Both the position numbers and the translations under genes were made by a program. The notes under the pieces were generated by a model. The model saw only the letters and a program-made list of their open reading frames with translations, was not told the DNA's origin and searched no databases. A DNA stretch of 14,969 bases. Source: DATLAN01 sp035527455 (lineage in GTDB: Bacteria; Planctomycetota; Planctomycetia; Pirellulales; Thermoguttaceae). Of the stretch, positions 6,574-13,554 are shown one piece after another. The stretch spans positions 1 to 14,969 of the forward strand of contig DATLAN010000247.1 of the NCBI GenBank assembly GCA_035527455.1. Direction: 5' to 3'. Within the stretch, counting starts at the first letter, position 1. Each line of letters begins with the position of its first letter.

Positions 6574-7437
6574 TCATCCCTGGCTTTTTGGGGATTCGGC
6601 TGATTGTCCCCCCGGCTTTTCCGGCGGCGGATATTTTCCGGCCAGTCGGTCGGCGTGCGACTGGTCGATCGAGATCCGCCGGATGCCCGTGGCCCGGCCG
6701 GTGTCGGGATCGACCTCGACGATGGTGCCGCAGAGGCGAACGTCCTTGCTGGCGACCTCGAAATGGGTGGGGCGGAAAGTCAACACGGTCTCCAGCACCC
6801 GGTCGATCCGCCGGCCGAGGATGCTCTCGTGCGGCCCGGTCATGCCGACGTCGCACTGGAAGGCGGTGCCGCCGGGCAGGATGCGCTCGTCGGCGGTGGG
6901 GACGTGGGTGTGCGTACCCAACACGGCGCTGGCCCGGCCGTCGAGGTATCGGCCCATGATCTGCATGTCGCTGGTCGCTTCGGCGTGGAAATCCATCAGG
7001 ATGACGTGGACGTCCGGCGGCAGCGAGGCCAACACCCGATCGGCCGCCTGGAACGGACAATCGACCGGCGGCATGAAGACGCGTCCCAGGCAAATGAAGA
7101 TGGCCACGCCGACGCCGTTTCGGGCCCGAAGCACGGCGTAACCGTGTCCCGGGGCATCCAGGGGGAAGTTCGCCGGCCGGACGATCCGTCGCTCGGTCTC
7201 CAGGATGGGGAAGATCTCCCGCCGCCGGAAGACGTGATCGCCCATCGTGATGCCGTCCAGCCCGGCCGCGATCAGTTCCTTGTAGATGGCCGAGGTGATT
7301 CCCGATCCGCCCGCCGCGTTTTCCGCGTTGGCCACGACCAGGTCGAGTTCTTCTTCGATCCGAAGTCCACGCAAGGCCTGGAGGATGATCTGGCGCCCCG
7401 GTTTTCCTACGACGTCTCCGATCAATAGCAGGCGCAC
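6574..7437 (-). CDS. ymdB: YmdB-family metallophosphoesterase
   Basis: Member of the YmdB/TIGR00282 family, binuclear-metal phosphodiesterases shown in Bacillus to hydrolyse 2',3'-cyclic nucleotides and to influence motility and biofilm choice. The 287-aa protein has the expected ligands: D8 in GDVVGKPGR, E39 and N40 in NAENAAGG, H68 in MGDH, H151 in DFHAE, and H176 and H178 in GTHTHVPTAD. The usual GNH motif is GDH here, with Asp at position 67 in place of the bridging Asn. The family is normally about 260-280 aa; a Pro/Ser-rich tail from about 268 is extra. The start is GTG at 7437; MRLLLIGD fits the family's start. The upstream site is poor (GAAAGACC). It is convergent with isocitrate dehydrogenase and divergent from the cyclase gene. 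Confidence 0.9.
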   Translation of the reverse strand: MRLLLIGDVVGKPGRQIILQALRGLRIEEELDLVVANAENAAGGSGITSAIYKELIAAGLDGITMGDHVFRRREIFPILETERRIVRPANFPLDAPGHGYAVLRARNGVGVAIFICLGRVFMPPVDCPFQAADRVLASLPPDVHVILMDFHAEATSDMQIMGRYLDGRASAVLGTHTHVPTADERILPGGTAFQCDVGMTGPHESILGRRIDRVLETVLTFRPTHFEVASKDVRLCGTIVEVDPDTGRATGIRRISIDQSHADRLAGKYPPPEKPGGQSAESPKSQG

Positions 7438-7740
7438 GGGCAGGTCTTTCTGTCTGGGAAGAGTATACGAGTGGTGGAGGAGTGCTGTTTTGCGGTTTGC
7501 GAAACGGGAATTATAGCAGGCGGCGGACAGAGCTGGCTAGGTGGACCGCAATGCCGCCCGGATAGGGGGCCCTGTCGTGTGACTCGACGCCGGATGACCG
7601 GAAGCGTAGACTGGGGGATCATCAACGCCAAAATACCGAACGAGGGACTCGCAACTTTACACTCTGCACTCTGCACTCTCCATTCTCCATTGCGAGGCCC
7701 ACTCTCCATTGCGAAGCCGCCAGCGGCACTACCCACCCCG
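7438..7740. other. Divergent intergenic region, 303 bp
   Basis: The gap between the YmdB gene (minus) and the cyclase gene (plus) must hold both promoters, but I see no good -35/-10 pair. An open frame extends upstream from the cyclase into this gap from 7471; its amino acids are unlike a protein and include repeat DNA, so I reject it as coding. The right half holds simple repeats (next entry). The bases just before the ATG at 7741 are C-rich with no Shine-Dalgarno site. Confidence 0.5.
7655..7714. repeat. Short tandem and direct repeats upstream of the cyclase
   Basis: CACTCTG-like heptamers run from about 7659 to 7680. TCTCCATTGCGA then occurs perfectly at 7684-7695 and 7703-7714, a 19-bp period. 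Such pyrimidine-rich simple repeats are common between genes in some planctomycetes. They lie in what should be the leader or promoter of the cyclase gene. Confidence 0.6.
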
Positions 7741-9528
7741 ATGCTCGACCTCCACGAATTGCACCGCGCTTATGAAACGGCCCGGCGGGACCTGCTGGCC
7801 CAGCGGGTGCCGGAGGGACATTGGGTCGGCGAGTTGTCCAGCTCGGCGCTTTCGACGGCCACCGCCGTCAGCGCGTTGGCGATCGTCGAGCGGCACACCA
7901 AGGACGAATCTCGCCGCAATACCTGTCGGCAATTGACCGACCGGGCGGTTGACTGGCTTGCCCGGCATCAAAACGAAGACGGCGGATTCGGCGATACCGA
8001 CAAGAGCTTCTCGAACATCTCGACCACGATGCTCGTTCGGGCGGCCTTCCAACTGGCCGGCGTGGTGGAGGGGCAGGCGGAAAGGTGTGCCCGGGCCGAA
8101 GCGTACGTGGAACGCCAGGGCGGTGTGCCGGGGCTGCGGCGCCGTTACGGCAAGGACAAGACCTTTGCCGTGCCGATCCTGACCAACGCCGCCTTGGCCG
8201 GATTGGTGCCTTGGCGCGAAGTGGCCCCGCTGCCGTTCGAGTTGGCGTGCATGCCTTATCCGGCGCTGCGTTTCCTGCGGCTGCCGGTCGTCAGCTACGC
8301 CGTGCCCGCGCTGGTGGCGGTCGGCCAGGCCCGGTACTTCCACCGCAAACCGCGCAATCCGGTCGTTCGGGCGGTGCGTCGCCTGGCGGTGAGCAAGAGC
8401 CTGGAAACGCTCGCGCGGATGCAGCCGGCCAGCGGTGGTTTTCTGGAGGCCGTGCCGCTGACGAGCTTCGTCGTGATGAGCCTGGCCGGGACCGGCCGCG
8501 TCGACCATCCGGTGGTGCGCCGGGGGATGAGGTTCCTGGTCGATTCGGTCCGCGAAGACGGCTCCTGGCCGATCGACACGAACCTGGCCACGTGGAACAC
8601 CACGCTGGCCATCGATGCCCTGGCTGCGGCCACGGGCGACGTCGGCGCGCTGGATTGCCTCGACTGGCTGCTCTCGTGCCAACACCGCGAGCTTCACCCG
8701 TTCACGCACGCCGCCCCGGGCGGCTGGGGATGGAGCGACCTCAGCGGCGCGGTCCCGGACGCCGACGACACCTCGGGCGCCCTGTTGGCCTTGGCGGCGC
8801 TGCGGAAGTCGGGTCCCGTCTCGCAGCATGCTGAAATCGATTCGGCCGCTGCGGCCGGAGTGAGGTGGTTGTTGGATTTGCAGAACGGCGACGGCGGTTG
8901 GCCCACGTTCTGTCGCGGATGGGGCAAGTTGCCGTTCGACCGCAGCGGTGCCGATCTGACGGCCCACGCCTTGCGGGCGCTTCACGCATGGCGGGACCTT
9001 GTCGGCGACGGCCGAGTCGACCGGGCCATCCGAAGGGGTCTCGACTACGTGACCAAGCAGCAGCGGCCCGACGGAAGTTGGATCCCCCTGTGGTTTGGCA
9101 ATCAGCACCACCGCGATGAGCAAAACCCCGTCTACGGCACGGCCCGGGTGTTGCTGGCGCTGGGAAACCTGGATCTGACCGACGGCGAACCGGCCCGGCG
9201 CGGACGGGCGTGGCTGGCCGCAAACCATTGCAGTGACGGAGGTTGGGGTAGCCGAGGGAGTGGGGACGAGAACGCGGACCTTTCCAGCGTGGAAGAGACG
9301 GCCGTGGCAGTGCGAGCCCTTCTGACGGGCCATCCCGACCCATCGCTGCGTCCCGCGATCGAGAAAGGATTACGGTGGTTGACGGCGGCGGTCGCCGAAG
9401 GTCGGCATCGCGAAACCTCGCCGATCGGTTTTTACTTCGCCAAACTATGGTATTATGAAAGGTTGTATCCGCTTTGCTTCACGGTCGCGGCCCTCGGAGA
9501 AGCGGTCCGCCGATTGGTGTCGCGCTAA
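7741..9528 (+). CDS. Squalene-hopene-cyclase-like class II terpene cyclase
   Basis: Proton-started cyclisation of squalene or another polyprenyl chain. The 595-aa protein shows the class II acid motif D340-A-D-D343 (PDADDTSG), aligned with DVDDTA of Alicyclobacillus squalene-hopene cyclase, and repeated QW-type motifs: QNEDGGFGD (77-85), REDGSWPID with W276, QNGDGGW (381-387), QQRPDGSW (441-447), and CSDGGWG with W502. The C-terminus FYFAKLWYYERLYPLCF corresponds to the end segment of the family. True squalene-hopene cyclases have about 630-720 aa, so this one is compact, mainly in the N-terminal third. No signal peptide; the family binds membranes as a monotopic protein. The start ATG at 7741 is chosen because MLDLHELHRAYETA begins the homologous region; no ribosome site is visible. 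The next gene, a polyprenyl synthase, begins 45 bp later, implying an operon. Substrate not decidable from sequence. Confidence 0.85.
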   Translation: MLDLHELHRAYETARRDLLAQRVPEGHWVGELSSSALSTATAVSALAIVERHTKDESRRNTCRQLTDRAVDWLARHQNEDGGFGDTDKSFSNISTTMLVRAAFQLAGVVEGQAERCARAEAYVERQGGVPGLRRRYGKDKTFAVPILTNAALAGLVPWREVAPLPFELACMPYPALRFLRLPVVSYAVPALVAVGQARYFHRKPRNPVVRAVRRLAVSKSLETLARMQPASGGFLEAVPLTSFVVMSLAGTGRVDHPVVRRGMRFLVDSVREDGSWPIDTNLATWNTTLAIDALAAATGDVGALDCLDWLLSCQHRELHPFTHAAPGGWGWSDLSGAVPDADDTSGALLALAALRKSGPVSQHAEIDSAAAAGVRWLLDLQNGDGGWPTFCRGWGKLPFDRSGADLTAHALRALHAWRDLVGDGRVDRAIRRGLDYVTKQQRPDGSWIPLWFGNQHHRDEQNPVYGTARVLLALGNLDLTDGEPARRGRAWLAANHCSDGGWGSRGSGDENADLSSVEETAVAVRALLTGHPDPSLRPAIEKGLRWLTAAVAEGRHRETSPIGFYFAKLWYYERLYPLCFTVAALGEAVRRLVSR

Positions 9529-9573
9529 CGCCGCCCCCTGCCCCCCTGAACCCGCCGGCTGAAAGACGCAACC

Positions 9574-11385
9574 TTGTCCACCGCGCTGCCGCACCGACGA
9601 CCATCCGACCAGGCCGCCGCGCCCACACTGCCGGTCACCGGCAACGGCCGCGATACACAGCGTCTGAAGCAGGTGCCCGGCTCGAAAGATCATCGCGAGC
9701 AGATCCGGCGGCTTGCCGCCGAGTTGGCCGCCGAGTTGGACAAAACGCGGCCCCTTTCGCGGCACGAAATGGAGACGCACTCGCTGTCGCTGCTGGGCCG
9801 GTTGAACTTGCCCGAGGCGTTTCTCGGCTGGACGATGGTCGCTTTGGCTTCGGCCTTTTGGTGCGAGCAGGTAGCCGCGGTGCCGTACCATCGGCGCCTG
9901 CTGTTGTTGCCCCGCTGCCTGCGAGATGAGGAAGTCTGTCCGGCCGAGTACGACGAGACGGGCCTCTTGTGCCAGGATTGCGGGCGATGCGATCTGACGG
10001 ATCTTCGTTCCCAGGCCCGGCGCAAGGGGTATCGCGTCTTGATCGCCGAAGGTTCGCCGGCCGTGATGCAGATCATCCTCGGCGGCCACGCCGACGCGCT
10101 GCTGGGAGTCTCCTGCCTCGACGTGCTGGAAAGGACGCTCGACAAGATCCTGCTGGCCGGGATTCCCTGCATGGCCGTGCCGCTGTTGAGCAACGGCTGC
10201 CGCAACACGTCGGCCGAACAGGACTGGATCGGGCGGATGCTCGACACGCCGCACCGGCCGGCCGCCGTACAGACTCGCACGTACATGCACCTGATGCGGT
10301 GCGCCGCCCAAATGTTCGACCCGGCGGAGCTGGACCGTCTGATCCCGCGGGTCCGCGGCGGACCGCTGCCGCTGAAGCACGACGAGAAGGACGTCGAAAA
10401 CCTCGACCCGATTGCCTGCACGGAGACGATCGCCTACGACTTCCTCGCCGCCGGGGGAAAGCATTTTCGGCCCTTCATTACGCTGGCCGTTTACGACGCC
10501 CTCGAGGGCGGCGAAGGCACGTCGGCCGCCGGGGCCGAGCAGGTCGCCCGAATCCCCGACGCCGTCAAGCGCATGGCCCTGGCGATCGAGACCTTCCACA
10601 AGGCCTCGCTGGTACACGACGACATCGAGGACGACGACGCGTTCCGCTACGGCCGGGCGACGCTCCACCACGAATACGGCACGGCCACCGCGATCAACGT
10701 GGGCGACTACTTGATCGGCTTGGGATACCGGCTGGTGGCTGCCGGACGTGGAGACCTGGCCCCGGACGTGGTGGTCGATCTGCTGCGGCAGTTTGCCAAC
10801 GCCCACACCCGACTGTGCGAAGGTCAGGGCGCCGAGCTGATGTGGCGCGACGCGCGCGACAAGCGGCTCGAACCGCTGGATGCCTTGAAGATCTACGCGC
10901 TGAAGACGGCACCGGCGTTCGAGGCGGCCTTGATGGCGGGCATCCGCCTGGCCGGCCCGGCCGAGTCGTACCGCGAGCCGGCCGCGCGGTTTTCCCGGCA
11001 CCTGGGCGTGGCCTATCAGATCCTCAACGATCTGGACGATTGGCAGGGCACCAAAACGAACAAGCGCGAAAGCGGCACCGATGTCCTGGGCGGACGGCCG
11101 ACCGTGCTCTGGGCGCTGGCCCTGGAGCGTCTCGGCGGGAAGGAACGGCAGGAATTGCAGTCGCTGGTCAACCATTCCTCGCGTGACGAGGCGACGCTCG
11201 CCCGGATCGGCGAACTCTACGCCCGGGCCGAAGTCTACCGCCAGGCCGCCGCGCTGGTTTCCAAGCACCACCAGCGGGCCGTGGCGACCGCCGAGCAGAT
11301 CGACAACGAGCCGCTCCGCCGCCTGCTCCACTTCCTCGCCGACGCCATCCTCGACCGACGGCCGCTGGCGATCAACGATGAATGA
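9574..11385 (+). CDS. DUF116-polyprenyl synthase fusion protein
   Basis: A 603-aa two-domain protein. The N-terminal part (about 60-240) is DUF116-like: LLLLPRCLRD, then C122, C133, C136 and C139 (CQDCGRCD), GGHADALLGVSC, and NGCRNT; with C115 there are five clustered cysteines, a likely metal or Fe-S site. The C-terminal part (about 255-600) is a trans-polyprenyl diphosphate synthase: GGKHFRP (294-300), first Asp-rich motif DDIED (349-353), and second motif NDLDD (485-489), where the first Asp of DDxxD is Asn. It should condense isopentenyl diphosphate with allylic diphosphates; chain length is open. Catalytic domains of this family are about 290-350 aa, so the fusion is unusual in length. 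The start is TTG at 9574 (an in-frame stop lies at 9547); GTG at 9673 is an alternative. Same operon as the upstream cyclase (45-bp gap). The stop lies in a 12-bp direct repeat. Confidence 0.85.
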   Translation: MSTALPHRRPSDQAAAPTLPVTGNGRDTQRLKQVPGSKDHREQIRRLAAELAAELDKTRPLSRHEMETHSLSLLGRLNLPEAFLGWTMVALASAFWCEQVAAVPYHRRLLLLPRCLRDEEVCPAEYDETGLLCQDCGRCDLTDLRSQARRKGYRVLIAEGSPAVMQIILGGHADALLGVSCLDVLERTLDKILLAGIPCMAVPLLSNGCRNTSAEQDWIGRMLDTPHRPAAVQTRTYMHLMRCAAQMFDPAELDRLIPRVRGGPLPLKHDEKDVENLDPIACTETIAYDFLAAGGKHFRPFITLAVYDALEGGEGTSAAGAEQVARIPDAVKRMALAIETFHKASLVHDDIEDDDAFRYGRATLHHEYGTATAINVGDYLIGLGYRLVAAGRGDLAPDVVVDLLRQFANAHTRLCEGQGAELMWRDARDKRLEPLDALKIYALKTAPAFEAALMAGIRLAGPAESYREPAARFSRHLGVAYQILNDLDDWQGTKTNKRESGTDVLGGRPTVLWALALERLGGKERQELQSLVNHSSRDEATLARIGELYARAEVYRQAAALVSKHHQRAVATAEQIDNEPLRRLLHFLADAILDRRPLAINDE

Positions 11386-11403
11386 TGAATTATGAATGAT
11401 GAA
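11378..11403 (+). repeat. Direct repeat spanning the stop codon
   Basis: ATGAATGATGAA occurs at 11378-11389 and 11392-11403. The first copy encodes the last residues and the TGA stop of the polyprenyl synthase fusion, so the end of the protein may have been set by this repeat. Confidence 0.6.
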
Positions 11404-11463
11404 CGGGAATGGAGCAGACGTTTGGGCGATGGCCGTTAGCAGCCGTTAGTAATTGCCGTTCAG

Positions 11464-11565
11464 CCGGGATTATTCACAGAAGTTCGTAGTGACCCGATTC
11501 ATCGGGTCCAGATTACCAAGACCGCATGAATGCGGTCACTACAAACGGTGCATGAGTAATCCGGG
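11464..11565. repeat. REPIN-like element A inside a symmetric 102-bp repeat
   Basis: Two inverted 23-nt units lie at 11486-11508 and 11520-11542. Left: GTAGT then an 8-bp hairpin GACCCGAT-TC-ATCGGGTC. Right, on the minus strand: GTAGT then GACCGCAT-TC-ATGCGGTC. The units differ at four positions that form two swapped base pairs (CG for GC), so both local hairpins stay perfect. Outer arms of 13 bp (11464-11476 and 11553-11565, 11 of 13 paired) flank the pair nearly symmetrically, 9 and 10 nt away. The leading GTAG fits the tetranucleotide recognised by REP-associated Y1 transposases (RAYT). Confidence 0.7.
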
Positions 11566-11573
11566 TTGAGCGA

Positions 11574-11587
11574 GCGGGCTTGCCCGC
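11574..11587. repeat. Palindrome GCGGGC-TT-GCCCGC
   Basis: A perfect 6-bp stem with a 2-nt loop. The same core with AA as loop is at 13463-13476 in the opposite orientation, with further similarity outside the stem (AGCG before it). It is probably another dispersed palindrome family, just left of the next gene. Confidence 0.55.
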
Positions 11588-11625
11588 AGTGGCGCGGCCA
11601 AGTAACATCCCGCATCGTGAGCACC

Positions 11626-12558
11626 ATGTCCTACCTGGAGAACTTGTCGTTGCGACTGGCAGCCGGCGGCGCCCAACTGCCCCAGGAGACGCGTGCCCGG
11701 CATGCGGCTTACCTGATCGGCGCGCAGCACGGCGACGGGGGGTTCGCCGGGCGCCAAGGGGCCGCCGATCTGTATTACACCAGCTTCGCCCTGCGGGCGC
11801 TGGCCGTGGTGGGCGCGTTGGACGACGACGTCGCCGCCAGGTCGGCCGGTTTTCTCGCAAGTCGGCTCGGCCAACCGCTGCCGAGCATGGATTTCCTCTC
11901 GCTGGTCATCAGTGCGGTGTTGCTGGAGGCCGCGGCCGGGATCGACGTGTTCGCCGACGCCGGAATCGACCGGAAACAGACCGTGATCGATTTCTTCGAG
12001 CCCTTCCGCCGCGACGACGGCGGCTATGCCAAGACCCAGCGAGGCGGAGCCGGCAGCACCTATCACACGTTCCTGGTCGCCATCGGCAAGCAAATGGTCG
12101 ACGCCCCGCTGGAGGAGGAAGCCGAGGCGATGGTCGGGCTCGTCCGCAGCCGCCAACGTGCCGACGGCGGGTTCGTCGAAATCGCCCCGATGCGGCACAG
12201 CGGCACCAATCCCACCGCCGCGGCCGTCGGGCTGTTGCACATGCTCGGGGCACTCGACGAGCCTACCCGGACTGCGGCGGCGCGATTCCTGCGCGACATG
12301 CAGAACGAAGAAGGCGGCCTGCAGGCAAACACCCGTATCCCCGTGGCCGACCTGTTGAGCACGTTCACCGGCCTGGTGGCAATGAACGACCTCGATGCCG
12401 CCTCGCAGCTCGACGCGGGCGCCGTGCGGCGGTTCGTCGAGTCGCTCCAGCGGCCCGACGGCGGCTTTCGGGCCGGCACTTGGGACGAAACGGTCGACGC
12501 CGAGTACACGTTTTACGGCCTGGGCACGCTGGCCCTGCTCAGCGTCGCCGAGGGTTGA
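11626..12558 (+). CDS. Prenyltransferase-beta-like single-barrel protein, zinc ligands absent
   Basis: A 310-aa protein built of PFTB/QW-type repeats: IGAQHGDGGFAG, RRDDGGYAK, RQRADGGFVE, NEEGGLQAN, LQRPDGGFRAGTW. Length and the closing motif VDAEYTFYGLGTLALL resemble beta subunits of Rab geranylgeranyltransferase, one alpha-alpha barrel. The zinc site of that family (Asp-x-Cys and a His) reads D242-L-L244 and Y294 here, so two of three ligands are missing and protein prenylation is unlikely. There is no DxDD acid motif either, so it is not an obvious class II cyclase. It may bind a prenyl chain, help the upstream cyclase and synthase, or have another fold-based role. ATG at 11626 chosen; GTG at 11617 and an ATG at 11566 are in frame, the last lying in repeat DNA. 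No clear ribosome site. A 240-bp repeat-filled gap separates it from the synthase. Confidence 0.75.
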   Translation: MSYLENLSLRLAAGGAQLPQETRARHAAYLIGAQHGDGGFAGRQGAADLYYTSFALRALAVVGALDDDVAARSAGFLASRLGQPLPSMDFLSLVISAVLLEAAAGIDVFADAGIDRKQTVIDFFEPFRRDDGGYAKTQRGGAGSTYHTFLVAIGKQMVDAPLEEEAEAMVGLVRSRQRADGGFVEIAPMRHSGTNPTAAAVGLLHMLGALDEPTRTAAARFLRDMQNEEGGLQANTRIPVADLLSTFTGLVAMNDLDAASQLDAGAVRRFVESLQRPDGGFRAGTWDETVDAEYTFYGLGTLALLSVAEG

Positions 12559-12603
12559 TCACCCAGCCGACGATATGGTAGGCTAGCCGCTTGCGGATCG
12601 ATA

Positions 12604-12657
12604 GTAGCCATCTTGCTCCGCAAGATGTGGCTTCGTCTTGCGGAGCAAGACGGCTAC
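12604..12657. repeat. REPIN-like element B
   Basis: Two inverted 24-nt units, 12604-12627 and 12634-12657, with a 6-nt spacer. Left: GTAGC then CATCTTGC-TCC-GCAAGATG. Right, on the minus strand: GTAGC then CGTCTTGC-TCC-GCAAGACG. The units differ only by one base pair (A-T for G-C), which keeps each 8-bp stem intact. A solitary copy is at 165-188. The element lies between the single-barrel protein gene and deoC. An upstream in-frame extension of deoC would read through it, which argues for the later start. Confidence 0.75.
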
Positions 12658-12675
12658 TTTGGCTTCGAGTTTCCC

Positions 12676-13374
12676 ATGCAATTATCCACGCACGATATCG
12701 CCCGAATGACCGAACTGAGCACGGTCCGCGCCCATCACACGCTGGCCGAGGTCCGCGAGCTTGCCGGGCAGGCGAAGAAATACCACTGCGTGATCGCGTA
12801 CGTGCTGCCGTGCTACCTGGAGGAGCTGAAGGTCCTGCTGGCCGACGCCCCGGAAGTGGGGCCCGCCGCAGCCGTGGGCTTTCCCAGCGGCGGCCACACC
12901 ACCGAAATCAAGGTGGCCGAAGCCCGGGCGCTGGTCGCCGCCGGGTCCGCCGAATTGGACATGGTGGCCAACGTCGGCATGCTCCGAAGCGGCCGATACG
13001 ACTACGTGGAGGAGGACATCCGCCGCGTGGTCGAGGCGGCCGAGGGCACCGTCGTGAAGGTGATCCTCGAATGCCACTACCTCAGCGACGACGAAATCCG
13101 GCGGGGAAGCGAGATCTGCGTCCGCGCCGGGGCCGCGTTCGTCAAGACCGGGAGCGGCTGGGCCGAATCGGGCGCCACGCTGCACAACGTCGCACTGATC
13201 AAATCCGTCGTCGGCGATGACACGCAGGTGAAGGCCTCCGGCGGCGTCCGCGACCTGGAGACCCTGGTGGAAATGCACCGCCGCGGCGCCACCCGATTCG
13301 GCATCGGCGTGGCCGCGGGCGTGAGAATCCTCGAACAGTGCGCGGCATTGCCCGGCGGCGTGGTCGAGATATGA
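12676..13374 (+). CDS. deoC: Deoxyribose-phosphate aldolase
   Basis: Class I aldolase that splits 2-deoxyribose 5-phosphate into glyceraldehyde 3-phosphate and acetaldehyde, in deoxynucleoside breakdown; cytoplasmic. The 232-aa protein has the Schiff-base lysine K157 in VKTGSGW, the second lysine K186 in VKASGGVRD, and D95 in ELDMVANVG. GFPSGGHTTEIKVAEA matches the phosphate/barrel segment of the short DeoC class, and the length is normal (about 210-260). The start ATG at 12676 (MQLSTHDIARM) is chosen because an in-frame start at 12613 would translate the REPIN-like repeat. No good ribosome site is visible. The next gene is a sugar kinase in the same direction, 180 bp away across further repeats. 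Confidence 0.92.
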   Translation: MQLSTHDIARMTELSTVRAHHTLAEVRELAGQAKKYHCVIAYVLPCYLEELKVLLADAPEVGPAAAVGFPSGGHTTEIKVAEARALVAAGSAELDMVANVGMLRSGRYDYVEEDIRRVVEAAEGTVVKVILECHYLSDDEIRRGSEICVRAGAAFVKTGSGWAESGATLHNVALIKSVVGDDTQVKASGGVRDLETLVEMHRRGATRFGIGVAAGVRILEQCAALPGGVVEI

Positions 13375-13383
13375 CAACCAAAC

Positions 13384-13430
13384 GTGGGGCACGATTTCAT
13401 CGTGCCAGGCACGTTGAAAACGTGCCCCAC
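13384..13430. repeat. REPIN-like element C after deoC
   Basis: Two inverted 23-nt units (13384-13406 and 13408-13430) with a single base between them. Left: GTGG then GGCACGAT-TTC-ATCGTGCC. Right, on the minus strand: GTGG then GGCACGTT-TTC-AACGTGCC. The only differences are the two partners of one base pair. It starts 9 bp after the deoC stop and may also slow or end transcription. Confidence 0.7.
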
Positions 13431-13439
13431 AACCTCCGA

Positions 13440-13476
13440 CGCGGCAGAGCCGCAACCAAACGGCGGGCAAGCCCGC
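13440..13476. repeat. Two adjacent small palindromes
   Basis: GCGGC-AGA-GCCGC (13441-13453) is followed by GCGGGC-AA-GCCCGC (13463-13476). The first, with its AACCAAACGG tail, resembles 6387-6409; the second resembles 11574-11587 in the opposite orientation. Together with element C they make this gap almost wholly repeat DNA. Confidence 0.5.
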
Positions 13477-13490
13477 CCGCTAAACGTCCC

Positions 13491-13554
13491 GAATCCCCAA
13501 TCCCCAATCCCTATCCCCCAATCCCTATCCCCTACCCCCTATCCCCTACCCCCC
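13491..13554 (+). repeat. C-rich simple repeat abutting the kinase start codon
   Basis: About 64 bp of degenerate 7-8 nt units (AATCCCC, TATCCCC, TACCCCC) run up to the ATG at 13555. The strand holds almost no G, so there is no Shine-Dalgarno site. The complementary strand carries many G3-5 runs and could form a quadruplex. Length change here could alter expression of the kinase. Confidence 0.75.

Noticed and set aside
7471..7740. N-terminal extension of the cyclase by 90 residues
   Set aside because: It would translate simple repeats and a Cys-rich unrelated stretch; homology to the family begins just after 7741.
9445..11331. Minus-strand open frame of 628 aa
   Set aside because: Antisense of the DUF116-polyprenyl synthase gene, rich in Arg, Gly and Gln as expected from GC-rich shadow frames.
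12613..12675. N-terminal extension of deoC by 21 residues
   Set aside because: It would translate half of the REPIN-like element; the normal family length starts at 12676.
13384..13430. Element C as a plain intrinsic terminator of deoC
   Set aside because: The stems are strong but no T-run follows on the plus strand; the doublet design matches REPIN better, although some transcription effect is possible.
11464..13476. Clustered palindromes as a possible CRISPR array
   Set aside because: Units are inverted pairs of different sequence, not direct repeats with equal spacers, and no cas gene is present.
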